Shown here: in pieces, positions 1 to 6,805 of the stretch | How the letters are laid out: each line of letters opens with the position of its first letter | Position numbering within the stretch: position 1 is the stretch's first letter | DNA from: an uncultured Actinomycetes bacterium | GTDB lineage: Bacteria > Actinomycetota > Acidimicrobiia > Acidimicrobiales > RAAP-2 | Length of the DNA: 12,514 nucleotides | NCBI GenBank assembly: GCA_903854175.1 | Contig: CAINVQ010000020.1 | Location: 1-12,514 of the forward strand | Reading direction: 5' to 3' | Made by a program: the position numbers and the translations under genes | The notes under the pieces: model-generated | The model's input: only the letters and a program-made list of their open reading frames with translations | Database searches by the model: none | What the model was told of the DNA's origin: nothing

Positions 1-1140
1 AAGGGACTAGAACCTGGCACCGATGAGTATGAGGCAGCGTACAAAGAATCATTCGCAAAGTGGAAGCCAATTTGCGACGCTGAAGGTGAAGAAGTTCGCG
101 CCGCTGGTGGTCTTTATGTTTTAGGAACCGAGCGACACGATTCACGCCGTATTGATAATCAGCTTCGTGGTCGTTCAGGTCGTCAAGGTGACCCGGGAGA
201 GAGTCGCTTTTATCTTTCACTTGAAGACGAACTTCTGCGCTTATTCGCAACTGGTGCCGTGTCGTGGGTTATGGACCGAACAATGCCAGATGGTGAAGCT
301 ATTGAAGCCAAGATGGTCACAAAGGCAATTGAGCGCGCACAGAACGGTGTTGAAGGCCGTAACGCAGAAATCCGTAAGGACGTTCTTAAGTACGACGAAG
401 TAATGAACGAACAGCGAAAAGTTATCTACGGCCGTCGCCAACAGGTAATCGATGGCGAAGACATCCATGAGCAAGCATTTGAGCTTATGGAAAAAGTTCT
501 GGAAGAAGCCGTCCTCAATCGTCTCGACTCTGAATTTGATGAAGAGTGGGACATCAATGCGTTGATGGTAGATCTACAGACCTACTACCCAACAAAGATG
601 TCACTCGATGAACTAAGAGCGTTTAATGACCGCGAAGATGTAATCGAAGCCGTCATTACAGAGGCGAAGAAGATCTACACCGAAAAGTCAGAAGGCTACG
701 AAGGCGGCCTCGAAACCGCCAAAGAGATTGAGCGCGACGTTATGTTGCAGATTCTCGACCAGCGCTGGCGTGAACACCTTTCTGACATGGATTATCTCCG
801 TGACGGAATTCACCTTCGCCAAGTCGCTCAGCAAGACCCACTCACTGCATGGCAAAAAGAGGGTTACGCAATGTTCGAGCACTTGCTCGAAGAAGTTGAC
901 CGTGACTTTGTTCGATTCATAACGCACGTTGAAACGACTCCTGAGCCTTCTGCGAATGATGACGCCGGACTTTCTCGTGCTCAGACGAATGCCACTGAAG
1001 TTGCACCTGGTGCAACGGAGCTCCCAGTTCATAAGGCCGGGGAGAAAGCACTTCCTAAGCAAGGCGACAAAATTGGTCGTAATGAGCCGTGCTGGTGCGG
1101 AAGTAGCAAGAAATTTAAGCAGTGCCATGGCCGACCATAA
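1..1140 (+). CDS. secA: SecA preprotein translocase ATPase, C-terminal part (5' end outside window)
   Basis: SecA is the cytoplasmic motor ATPase that pushes unfolded preproteins through the SecYEG channel. The frame is open from base 1, so only the last 379 residues are visible. They begin in the second nucleotide-binding domain, where the motif GTERHDSRRIDNQLRGRSGR (visible residues about 48-67) holds the conserved arginine-rich helicase motif VI region. The helical wing and scaffold follow, including DQRWREHLSDMDYLRDGIHL near residues 246-265. A variable linker leads to a C-terminal zinc-binding SEC-C motif with C364, C366, C375 and H376 (CWCGSSKKFKQCH), the site known in other SecAs for SecB or ribosome and lipid contact. 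The last 14 bases overlap the start of prfB, suggesting translational coupling. The actinobacterial housekeeping copy (SecA1) is the natural reading because of the neighbours prfB and ftsEX. Identity is very secure. Confidence 0.98.
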   Translation, partial: KGLEPGTDEYEAAYKESFAKWKPICDAEGEEVRAAGGLYVLGTERHDSRRIDNQLRGRSGRQGDPGESRFYLSLEDELLRLFATGAVSWVMDRTMPDGEAIEAKMVTKAIERAQNGVEGRNAEIRKDVLKYDEVMNEQRKVIYGRRQQVIDGEDIHEQAFELMEKVLEEAVLNRLDSEFDEEWDINALMVDLQTYYPTKMSLDELRAFNDREDVIEAVITEAKKIYTEKSEGYEGGLETAKEIERDVMLQILDQRWREHLSDMDYLRDGIHLRQVAQQDPLTAWQKEGYAMFEHLLEEVDRDFVRFITHVETTPEPSANDDAGLSRAQTNATEVAPGATELPVHKAGEKALPKQGDKIGRNEPCWCGSSKKFKQCHGRP

Positions 1141-2269
1141 AGCTGAGAACGCAGTTCGCGAAGCCTCAGCAGCACTAGCTGAACTTGAGGTTCGCTGGGG
1201 TGCGGCTCGCGAATATCTGAAAATTGATCAGAGTCGTGAGCGCCACGCGGTACTAAGTGCTGAGGCGGAAGACCCAAATCTTTGGAACGACCAAGACCAC
1301 GCGCGTGAAGTTACAACTGAACTTGGCAGACTCACAAATGACCTTGCTGCATTTGACGCATTGCGTGCAGCGCTTGATGACGGCGAAGTGCTCGCAGACT
1401 TTTCTCGAGATGCCCTTTCCTCTGGTGAAGATCTAGCAATTCTTGATGAGCTCACCACAACTGTGACAAAACTCGAGCAAGCAATCAGTGCACTCGAAAC
1501 ACAGAGTCTTTTTAGCGGCCCCTACGATCAGAACGACGCAATTGTTGAACTCCATGCAGGTGCTGGTGGGACCGATGCCCAGGACTGGACTGAAATGCTC
1601 ATGCGTATGTACTCACGCTGGGCTGAGCGTCGAGGATTTGGTGTTGAGTATGACGAAGTTTCTGAAGGACAAGAAGCTGGCCTTCTCTCTGCCACGTTCA
1701 TTATTAAAGGACGTTTTGCCTATGGATGGCTGAGCGCAGAGCGGGGAGTGCACCGTCTTGTTCGCATTAGCCCCTTTGACTCACAGGCTCGACGTCAAAC
1801 AAGCTTTGCGAGCTTTGAAATCACTCCGCTGCTAAATGACGGTGCCGATGAAGTTGAAATAGATGAAAAAGATCTCCGCGTCGATACCTACCGCGCTTCA
1901 GGTGCTGGAGGACAGCACATCAATAAAACAGACTCTGCTGTTCGAATCACGCACATGCCAACAGGCATTGTTGTGAGTTGCCAGAACGAACGCTCACAGC
2001 ATCAGAACCGTGACCGAGCCATGCAAATTCTGGAAGCAAAGCTTGCAGAGAAGGCACGAAGCGAACGCCAGGCTGAAATGGATGCGCTCAGTGGTAACCG
2101 TGGAGAAAATGCTTGGGGTTCACAGATCCGAAGCTATGTTCAGGCCCCGTATCAACTTGTGAAAGATCACCGAACTGACTTTGAAACTGGAAACGTTGAA
2201 TCAGTACTTGATGGTGATCTTGACGGGTTCATGGAAGCTGAGCTTCGTCGCCAGCGCGCACGTTCGTAA
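1127..2269 (+). CDS. prfB: Peptide chain release factor 2 (RF2)
   Basis: RF2 recognises UGA and UAA stop codons in the ribosomal A site and triggers hydrolysis of peptidyl-tRNA. The protein is 380 residues, near the usual 365-370. The stop-codon reading tripeptide SPF is at residues 215-217 and the catalytic GGQ at 261-263, inside SGAGGQHINKTDSAVR. The N-terminal domain is helical (about 1-120). The reading frame is open far upstream of ATG 1127, but that part is the shadow of secA. ATG 1127 gives MADHKAENAV followed by a normal RF2 N-terminus and overlaps the secA stop by 14 bases. I see no strong Shine-Dalgarno sequence, so expression is probably coupled to secA translation. There is no in-frame UGA near codon 26, so the autoregulatory +1 frameshift known from E. 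coli prfB is absent here. The gene ends in UAA. Confidence 0.97.
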   Translation: MADHKAENAVREASAALAELEVRWGAAREYLKIDQSRERHAVLSAEAEDPNLWNDQDHAREVTTELGRLTNDLAAFDALRAALDDGEVLADFSRDALSSGEDLAILDELTTTVTKLEQAISALETQSLFSGPYDQNDAIVELHAGAGGTDAQDWTEMLMRMYSRWAERRGFGVEYDEVSEGQEAGLLSATFIIKGRFAYGWLSAERGVHRLVRISPFDSQARRQTSFASFEITPLLNDGADEVEIDEKDLRVDTYRASGAGGQHINKTDSAVRITHMPTGIVVSCQNERSQHQNRDRAMQILEAKLAEKARSERQAEMDALSGNRGENAWGSQIRSYVQAPYQLVKDHRTDFETGNVESVLDGDLDGFMEAELRRQRARS

Positions 2270-2310
2270 TTGAATAATTAAATGATTATGTAGTACTAAC
2301 TGCGACCGTT
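2270..2310 (+). promoter_or_regulatory. AT-rich gap before hicA, possible weak promoter
   Basis: This short interval between prfB and the toxin gene is clearly more AT-rich than its surroundings. TTGAAT (2270-2275) and TACTAA (2294-2299) lie 18 bases apart and could form a weak sigma-70-like promoter for hicAB. Neither element is a good match, and no obvious dyad operator is present. No Shine-Dalgarno sequence stands before the GTG codons at 2311 or 2318, so a leaderless or poorly translated message is possible. Confidence 0.25.
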
Positions 2311-2514
2311 GTGTCGTGTGAAAGTGCGAGAAATAATAAAATTATTGAAGATGACGGTTGGATAGAAGTTCGTCAGACGGGCAGCCATCGACAATTTAAA
2401 CATCCTCTCAAGAGTGGAGGAGTAACTGTGGCTGGACATCTAAGCCGTGACTTGCCCATAGGACTTTCACGTGCCATCATTAAGCAAGCTGGACTCAATC
2501 AGAGGAAATCATGA
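2311..2514 (+). CDS. hicA: HicA-family mRNA interferase toxin, N-terminus apparently frameshifted
   Basis: HicA toxins are small double-stranded-RNA-binding-fold proteins that cleave mRNA and are held inactive by HicB. From residue 13 on, this 67-residue frame is typical: DDGWIEVRQTGSHRQFKHP, with the conserved catalytic-type histidine in GSH (H26), then VTVAGH and a C-terminal IIKQAGL helix. The first dozen residues (MSCESARNNKII) do not resemble the family. In the next frame, GTG 2318 encodes MKVREIIKLL, which is the canonical HicA first helix and would join DDGW if a single base were restored near 2344-2348. The gene is therefore either a frameshifted, possibly inactive toxin, a version with a replaced N-terminus, or an assembly error. 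The stop overlaps the hicB start (ATGA). Family assignment is secure; activity is doubtful. Confidence 0.85.
   Translation: MSCESARNNKIIEDDGWIEVRQTGSHRQFKHPLKSGGVTVAGHLSRDLPIGLSRAIIKQAGLNQRKS
2318..2365 (+). other. Out-of-frame remnant of canonical HicA N-terminus
   Basis: A 15-codon frame starts at GTG 2318 and reads MKVREIIKLLKMTVG before a TAG at 2363-2365. Its first ten residues match the first helix expected of HicA proteins, and the continuation lies one base back in the frame of hicA. I read it as the displaced start of the toxin gene and not as a separate peptide gene. No slippery heptamer typical of programmed -1 frameshifting is present at the junction. Confidence 0.5.
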
Positions 2515-2723
2515 CTCAGTACACAATAATTATTGAAAAAGCTGGGGATAATTTTGCGGCATACGCACCTGATGTACCAGGATGTGTTGCTGCGGCGGAC
2601 ACAATTGAAGAAACTCGCGAACTTATGCAAGAGGCACTTGTTCTTCATATCGAAATGTTGCGCGAAATGGGGGAAGACATTCCTGCTCCTCATGTGCAGG
2701 CAGCTGTTGTTCAGGTCGCTTGA
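2511..2723 (+). CDS. hicB: HicB-family antitoxin, short form without DNA-binding domain
   Basis: HicB antitoxins have a degenerate RNase H fold that binds and blocks HicA. The 70-residue product shows the family pattern: YTIIIEKAGDNFAAYAPDVP (residues 4-23), then GCVAAADTIEETRELMQEAL and the LHIEMLREMGEDIPAP segment. The protein stops there, so it lacks the C-terminal ribbon-helix-helix or helix-turn-helix domain that longer HicB proteins use to repress their own operon. A good ribosome binding site (AGAGGA, 2501-2506) precedes ATG 2511, which overlaps the hicA stop as ATGA. This supports coupled translation and a real operon. Even if hicA is damaged, hicB appears intact, as expected for a neutralised toxin locus. 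Identity is fairly secure. Confidence 0.88.
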   Translation: MTQYTIIIEKAGDNFAAYAPDVPGCVAAADTIEETRELMQEALVLHIEMLREMGEDIPAPHVQAAVVQVA

Positions 2724-2878
2724 CCACTAAGAAGTGGGTAAATTACTTTCTAAGAATTGCTGACAGAGCCTTTAATTGCTGAAATTTTTGGCACCGATTG
2801 CATAGTTGGTCAAAGTAGAATGGTGCCTACGTAGATATAAGTGTTTTTGCACTCATCAATTGACCCAAGGGGGTGACC
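2724..2878 (+). promoter_or_regulatory. hicB-ftsE intergenic region with small repeats, likely ftsEX promoter region
   Basis: This 155-base gap separates hicB from ftsE and must hold any promoter that lets ftsEX be transcribed independently of hicAB. CCACT-AAGA-AGTGG (2724-2737) is a short hairpin directly after the hicB stop, without a T-run, so it is a poor terminator. AATTGCTGA occurs twice (2755-2763 and 2774-2782), with a third partial copy ATTGC at 2797-2801. GGCACC (2790-2795) and GGTGCC (2822-2827) form an inverted repeat around TAGAAT (2816-2821), a possible -10 element without a convincing -35. AAGGGGGTG (2867-2875) is a strong Shine-Dalgarno sequence for ftsE. Confidence 0.4.
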
Positions 2879-3574
2879 GTGATTCGTTTTGAGAATGTTT
2901 CAAAGACGTACAAGAACGGTACGCACGCCCTTAAGGACGTTTCGCTCGACATTGAAAAGGGCGAATTCGTATTCCTCGTTGGATCTTCTGGATCTGGAAA
3001 AACAACCTTCCTACGACTCCTCCTTCGCGAAGAGACTCCAGATGAAGGTCGCATCCTTGAAGCTGGACGCGACATTGGCGACCTGCCAAAGTGGCGAGTC
3101 CCTTACCTTCGCCGCAATATTGGCTGTGTCTTCCAGGACTTCCGACTTCTTCCTAACAAGACAGTCTTTGAAAACGTGGCGTTTGCCCTTGAAGTAATTG
3201 GACGTCCTAAGTCAACAGTTGACTCCCAGGTGCCACAGATCCTTGAGCTCGTTGGGCTTAGTGACAAGGCAAATAGCTTGCCGAGCGAGCTTTCTGGTGG
3301 AGAGCAGCAGCGAGTTGCTGTTGCGCGCGCCTTCGTAAACCGCCCACTTATTCTTCTTGCGGACGAACCAACAGGAAACCTCGACCCGACGAACTCTGAG
3401 TCAATCATGGCGCTACTAGAGCGAATCAACCGCACAGGAACAACCGTTGTTATGGCTACACACGACAAGGCACTCGTTGACCGTATGCGTCGACGTGTGA
3501 TTGAGCTCGACAAGGGTGAAATGATTCGTGACCAAGTTCGTGGTGTTTACGGCATTGATGAGGTTTCGAACTAA
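2879..3574 (+). CDS. ftsE: FtsE, ATPase subunit of the cell-division ABC-like complex FtsEX
   Basis: FtsE hydrolyses ATP in the cytoplasm and drives FtsX, which activates peptidoglycan hydrolases (RipC-type partners in actinobacteria) at the division site. All ABC motifs are present in the 231-residue product: Walker A GSSGSGKT (35-42), Q-loop Q86, signature LSGGEQQ (138-144), Walker B ILLADEP with D162/E163, and the H-loop histidine H195 in MATHD. A longer frame begins at GTG 2873, but that codon lies inside the Shine-Dalgarno match AAGGGGGTG. GTG 2879 has correct spacing and gives [11 protein letters not shown], the usual FtsE beginning, so I chose it. The stop overlaps the ftsX start by one base (TAATG), indicating tight coupling. 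Confidence 0.97.
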   Translation: MIRFENVSKTYKNGTHALKDVSLDIEKGEFVFLVGSSGSGKTTFLRLLLREETPDEGRILEAGRDIGDLPKWRVPYLRRNIGCVFQDFRLLPNKTVFENVAFALEVIGRPKSTVDSQVPQILELVGLSDKANSLPSELSGGEQQRVAVARAFVNRPLILLADEPTGNLDPTNSESIMALLERINRTGTTVVMATHDKALVDRMRRRVIELDKGEMIRDQVRGVYGIDEVSN

Positions 3575-4428
3575 TGCGCGTTTATTTCCGCTACGCCTTT
3601 AAAGAAACCTTCTCCAACTTGTGGAGAAACCGCATGATGACTATTGCGGCGATTCTTACCGTCGCCGTTTCTCTTTCGCTCGTAGGTTCAGCGTTACTTC
3701 TCAAGCAGAGTGCTGCGCAGGCTTCTGCACAGTGGCAGCAGGGAACTCGTGTCACTGTCTGGATGCAACCAAGTGCTTCAGAGGGTGAAATCTCGAGCAT
3801 TCAGGGTCAGCTCGCAAACTTGCCAATTGTTAAGAACTGTGTCTTCTATACGCAGCAACAGGACTACCAAGAAGCAGTTCAGCTACTGCCTCGCTCAGAA
3901 TCACAGGTTCTAACAGTTAGTGACATGCCGTCATCATTCCGCTGCGTTCCAGTCATCCCTTCAGACGCCTTTGTTGTTGAATCAACATTCAGCAATGAGC
4001 CAGGTGTCTACAGAGTGACCGCTCCCGAGCAACAGATTCGCCAAATGAATAAGGCCATCCGAGTGCTCCAGATCGTATTCTTGGCTCTTGCTGGAGTACT
4101 GCTTCTTTCTGCAACGGTGCTTATTCTCAATACCATCCGCATGGCCATCTTTGCTCGCCGCCGTGAAGTTTCTGTAATGAAGCTCGTGGGAGCTACAAAC
4201 TGGTTCATTAGGGTTCCCTACATCACTGAAGGATTCATTCAAGGGCTACTTGGTTCATTCGTAGCAATTGGTGCCGTTACCGCACTACACATTTGGTACC
4301 CACTTCACAATGAATTCCGACTCGACACCAACGCGCTGATTGGCACAAATGCCGTGGTGCTTATTGTTGGAGTACTTATTGGATCAGTCGGATCAGCAAT
4401 TGCTATCCGTCGATTCCTTGACGTTTAA
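3574..4428 (+). CDS. ftsX: FtsX, membrane subunit of the cell-division complex FtsEX
   Basis: FtsX is the integral membrane partner of FtsE; its large extracellular loop binds and switches on cell-wall hydrolases or their activators. The 284-residue protein has the expected layout: a short cytoplasmic N-terminus with the family motif FSNLWRNRMMT (13-23), TM1 at about 22-44, an extracellular domain at about 45-160, TM2 at about 161-188, a cytoplasmic loop with RREVSVMKLVGAT (196-208), TM3 at about 221-242 and TM4 at about 258-279. The only two cysteines, C89 and C124, both lie in the extracellular domain and could form a disulfide. ATG 3574 overlaps the ftsE stop, with GAGG at 3560-3563 as a distant ribosome binding site. 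The 3' end is convergent with msrB and overlaps its stop by four bases. In many actinobacteria smpB follows ftsX; it does not here. Confidence 0.96.
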   Translation: MRVYFRYAFKETFSNLWRNRMMTIAAILTVAVSLSLVGSALLLKQSAAQASAQWQQGTRVTVWMQPSASEGEISSIQGQLANLPIVKNCVFYTQQQDYQEAVQLLPRSESQVLTVSDMPSSFRCVPVIPSDAFVVESTFSNEPGVYRVTAPEQQIRQMNKAIRVLQIVFLALAGVLLLSATVLILNTIRMAIFARRREVSVMKLVGATNWFIRVPYITEGFIQGLLGSFVAIGAVTALHIWYPLHNEFRLDTNALIGTNAVVLIVGVLIGSVGSAIAIRRFLDV

Positions 4429-4820
4429 TTCTTTTCTTCGAAATCAATCGAAAGTGAATTAACGCAGTAGCGAAGTCCTGTTGCGGTTGGACCATCGTCA
4501 AAAACGTGACCTAAATGACCGCCGCACTTTGAGCAAAGAATTTCAGTTCGAGCCCTGAACAGAGATTTGTCTTCACGTTCAATAATTGTCCCTGGCTCGC
4601 ACGCATCAAAACTTGGCCATCCGCAGTGTGAATCAAACTTCTGTCCGCTATTGAAGAGCACCTGGTTGCAACCACCACACGTGTACGTTCCATTGGCATT
4701 TACGTTAAGTAGCGAACCTGTATATGGTGCTTCAGTTCCCGCTTGACGCAAAATGGCGTAACGCTCAGGTCCAAGCTCACTCAGCCACTGTTCTTCGCTC
4801 TTTACGACTTCGTAGTTCAT
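4425..4820 (-). CDS. msrB: Peptide methionine (R)-S-oxide reductase MsrB
   Basis: MsrB reduces the R-epimer of methionine sulfoxide in oxidised proteins, normally with thioredoxin as electron donor. The 131-residue product is a complete single-domain SelR-type enzyme. Zinc ligands are C48 and C51 (CGGC) and C96 and C99 (CSKC). The substrate-site motif HCGWPSFDAC spans 65-74, GHLGHVFDDGP spans 101-111, and the catalytic cysteine is C119 in RYCVNS. C66 is a candidate resolving cysteine. The start is ATG 4820, 18 bases downstream of the dxs stop and on the same strand; no strong ribosome binding site is visible, so it is probably read from the dxs message. Its TAA stop shares bases with the ftsX stop on the other strand. 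There is no fused MsrA domain and no signal peptide, so it acts in the cytoplasm. Confidence 0.96.
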   Translation of the reverse strand: MNYEVVKSEEQWLSELGPERYAILRQAGTEAPYTGSLLNVNANGTYTCGGCNQVLFNSGQKFDSHCGWPSFDACEPGTIIEREDKSLFRARTEILCSKCGGHLGHVFDDGPTATGLRYCVNSLSIDFEEKN

Positions 4821-4838
4821 TAGTTCAATGTACCGGTA

Positions 4839-6764
4839 TTAGAGGAAATGTGGACGCGGGGCTTCTGGAATTTCATGGCCAAACTCAGGCTCATCATTCA
4901 GCAGTCTTGAAAGCGCGCTCTTAATTCCTTCAGGGTCTAAGCCAATTTCTGCGAGCAACAGTTCAGGACGGTTCTGCTCGAGGTAGGCGCGAGGCACTCC
5001 GAGAATACGTGTTGTTGGAAATGGCTTCCCAAGCTCTTGAGCACGGCTTCTCACTGCTGAGACCATAAGAGTTCCAGCTCCACCGTGACGAGTTCCGTCT
5101 TCAATGGTGATTACTCGTGCATGGCTAAGCGCGTCATCAATCATGTTCTGATCTGGTGGGAGAACACGTACGTCATAGAGCGTTATCTTTTTCGCGTCTT
5201 CACCTAAGAGTTGAAGTGCCGCAAAAGTTGAGGTGGCCATTTTTCCGACTGCAAGAACACAGAGAGAGCCGTCACCTAGTTGAATCTTTCGAGCTTCCAG
5301 GCCGTCGCCAGTTTTTCCATCAAAAGGCTGAGGCAGCGTCTTTGGGAATCTGATTGCAGTTGGCGTTGTCATTGAAAGAGCCTTGGCGAGCATGCCAGGG
5401 ATTTCCTGCGCTGTTGAAGGAGCGAAAATAGTCATGTTCGGGATGGCGAGACAAAGTGCGATGTCGAGAACGCCATGGTGACTTGGGCCATCGTCTCCAG
5501 TAATTCCTGCGCGGTCAAAAACAAAGACCACCGGAAGATCAAGTAGTCCTACGTCAAGATTCGCTTGGTCAAAGGCGCGAGAAAAGAACGTTGAGTAGAG
5601 CGCTACAACTGGCTTGAGGCCACCCATGGCCATTCCAGCAGCTGCGGTAACGGCGTGCTGCTCAGCAATTCCTACGTCAAAGAAACGCTTGGGGAAGCGC
5701 TCTTGGAATCCAAGTAGCCCCGTAGGTCCCGCCATTGCAGCAGTGATTGCGACAATGCGCTCGTCGGCGCTTGCGAGTGTGAGCAGAGCATCAGAGAACG
5801 CCTGGGTGAATGACTGAGGAGCAATCTCTTCATCGTTAAGACGTGGTGGGAGCTTGTAGTCGTGCATCTTGAGCTCATCACTCGTTGCTGGCTCGTAGCC
5901 ACGGCCCTTTTCAGTCAGTACGTGAACAACAATTGGTCCGTCCCACGTTGAAGCACTCTTGAGAGCGCCTTCAATGGCTTCAATGTTGTGGCCATTAATT
6001 GGACCGACGTAACGAACACCAAGATTCTCAAAGAATGCGTGTGGGGTAACTAGTTCACGAACAGCCTTAGTGAATCCGTGAAGACCGGCGTAGGCCGCTT
6101 GACCAGCCTTAGGCATGCGAGGAACAATTTTTCTAATTCGGTCTCGAAGTGTCAGGTATGACTTGTTAAGTCGAAGAGTGGTTAGCTGCTCTGAAAGCTT
6201 TGAGATAGTTGGTGCGTAGCTTCGTCCGTTGTCATTTAGGACAATGACGACTCGCTGGTCAGAGTGTCCGAGATTGTTGAGAGCCTCGTAGGCCATTCCA
6301 CCAGTGAGTGATCCATCACCAACAACTGCAACAACGTGTCGGTTGCCACCGTGGCCAATGAGTTCTTTCTTAGCTTCAAGAGCAACGGAGAGTCCGTGGG
6401 CGTAGGAGAGCGCTGTTGATGCGTGGCTCGATTCAATCCAGTCGTGTTCAGACTCGGTGCGGTTTGGGTACCCAGATAGACCGCCACGCTTTCGAAGATT
6501 CTTAAACCCGTAACGCCTACCCGTGAGGAGTTTGTGTACGTAGGACTGGTGACCAGTGTCCCAAAGAAGAATGTCTTTTGGCGACTCAAAAACGCGGTGC
6601 AGCGCCAAGGTGAGCTCAACCACTCCGAGATTTGATCCCAAGTGACCACCGGTAGTTGTGACACTAGAAATAATGAAATCGCGAATTTCTTGACTGAGTT
6701 GGTTTAGTTCCTCGTAAGAAAGAGCCTGAAGATCGGCGGGCGTTTCAATAGTTGGAAGAATCAC
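4839..6764 (-). CDS. dxs: 1-deoxy-D-xylulose-5-phosphate synthase
   Basis: DXS condenses pyruvate and glyceraldehyde 3-phosphate, releasing CO2, to give DXP, the entry point of the MEP isoprenoid pathway and a precursor for thiamine and pyridoxal. At 641 residues the protein is full length. The thiamine-diphosphate site starts at GDGSLTGG (149-156) and ends in NN (163-164). H41, H72 (TGHQSYVHK) and H114 (SSHAST) match known active-site histidines. The catalytic glutamate that activates the cofactor is E368 in DVGIAEQHAVT, followed by the FDRAGITGDDGPSHHG substrate motif. A C-terminal transketolase domain completes it (about 495-625). The start is GTG 6764, giving MILPTIETPADLQAL, with an AGG-rich stretch upstream as a weak ribosome binding site. 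It lies 41 bases after the amidase stop on the same strand, with msrB downstream. Confidence 0.98.
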   Translation of the reverse strand: MILPTIETPADLQALSYEELNQLSQEIRDFIISSVTTTGGHLGSNLGVVELTLALHRVFESPKDILLWDTGHQSYVHKLLTGRRYGFKNLRKRGGLSGYPNRTESEHDWIESSHASTALSYAHGLSVALEAKKELIGHGGNRHVVAVVGDGSLTGGMAYEALNNLGHSDQRVVIVLNDNGRSYAPTISKLSEQLTTLRLNKSYLTLRDRIRKIVPRMPKAGQAAYAGLHGFTKAVRELVTPHAFFENLGVRYVGPINGHNIEAIEGALKSASTWDGPIVVHVLTEKGRGYEPATSDELKMHDYKLPPRLNDEEIAPQSFTQAFSDALLTLASADERIVAITAAMAGPTGLLGFQERFPKRFFDVGIAEQHAVTAAAGMAMGGLKPVVALYSTFFSRAFDQANLDVGLLDLPVVFVFDRAGITGDDGPSHHGVLDIALCLAIPNMTIFAPSTAQEIPGMLAKALSMTTPTAIRFPKTLPQPFDGKTGDGLEARKIQLGDGSLCVLAVGKMATSTFAALQLLGEDAKKITLYDVRVLPPDQNMIDDALSHARVITIEDGTRHGGAGTLMVSAVRSRAQELGKPFPTTRILGVPRAYLEQNRPELLLAEIGLDPEGIKSALSRLLNDEPEFGHEIPEAPRPHFL

Positions 6765-6805
6765 GCTCTAAGCCTACCTGGGCCATTTATTTTCAGATTT
6801 ACGAG

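Noticed and set aside
929..1126. Upstream in-frame extension of prfB back to 929
   Set aside because: The extension overlaps secA coding sequence and does not resemble RF2; ATG 1127 gives a normal RF2 beginning and length.
688..1128. 146-codon minus-strand open frame opposite secA
   Set aside because: It is an antisense shadow: the plus frame has clear SecA motifs including the zinc motif, and the minus translation shows no domain pattern.
2339..2350. Programmed -1 frameshift in hicA
   Set aside because: The junction AAA TTA TTG does not fit an XXXYYYZ slippery heptamer, and no downstream stimulatory structure is evident; mutation or sequence error is simpler.
2724..2737. Hairpin CCACT-AAGA-AGTGG after hicB as a terminator
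   Set aside because: Only five base pairs and no following T-run, so too weak to call as an intrinsic terminator.
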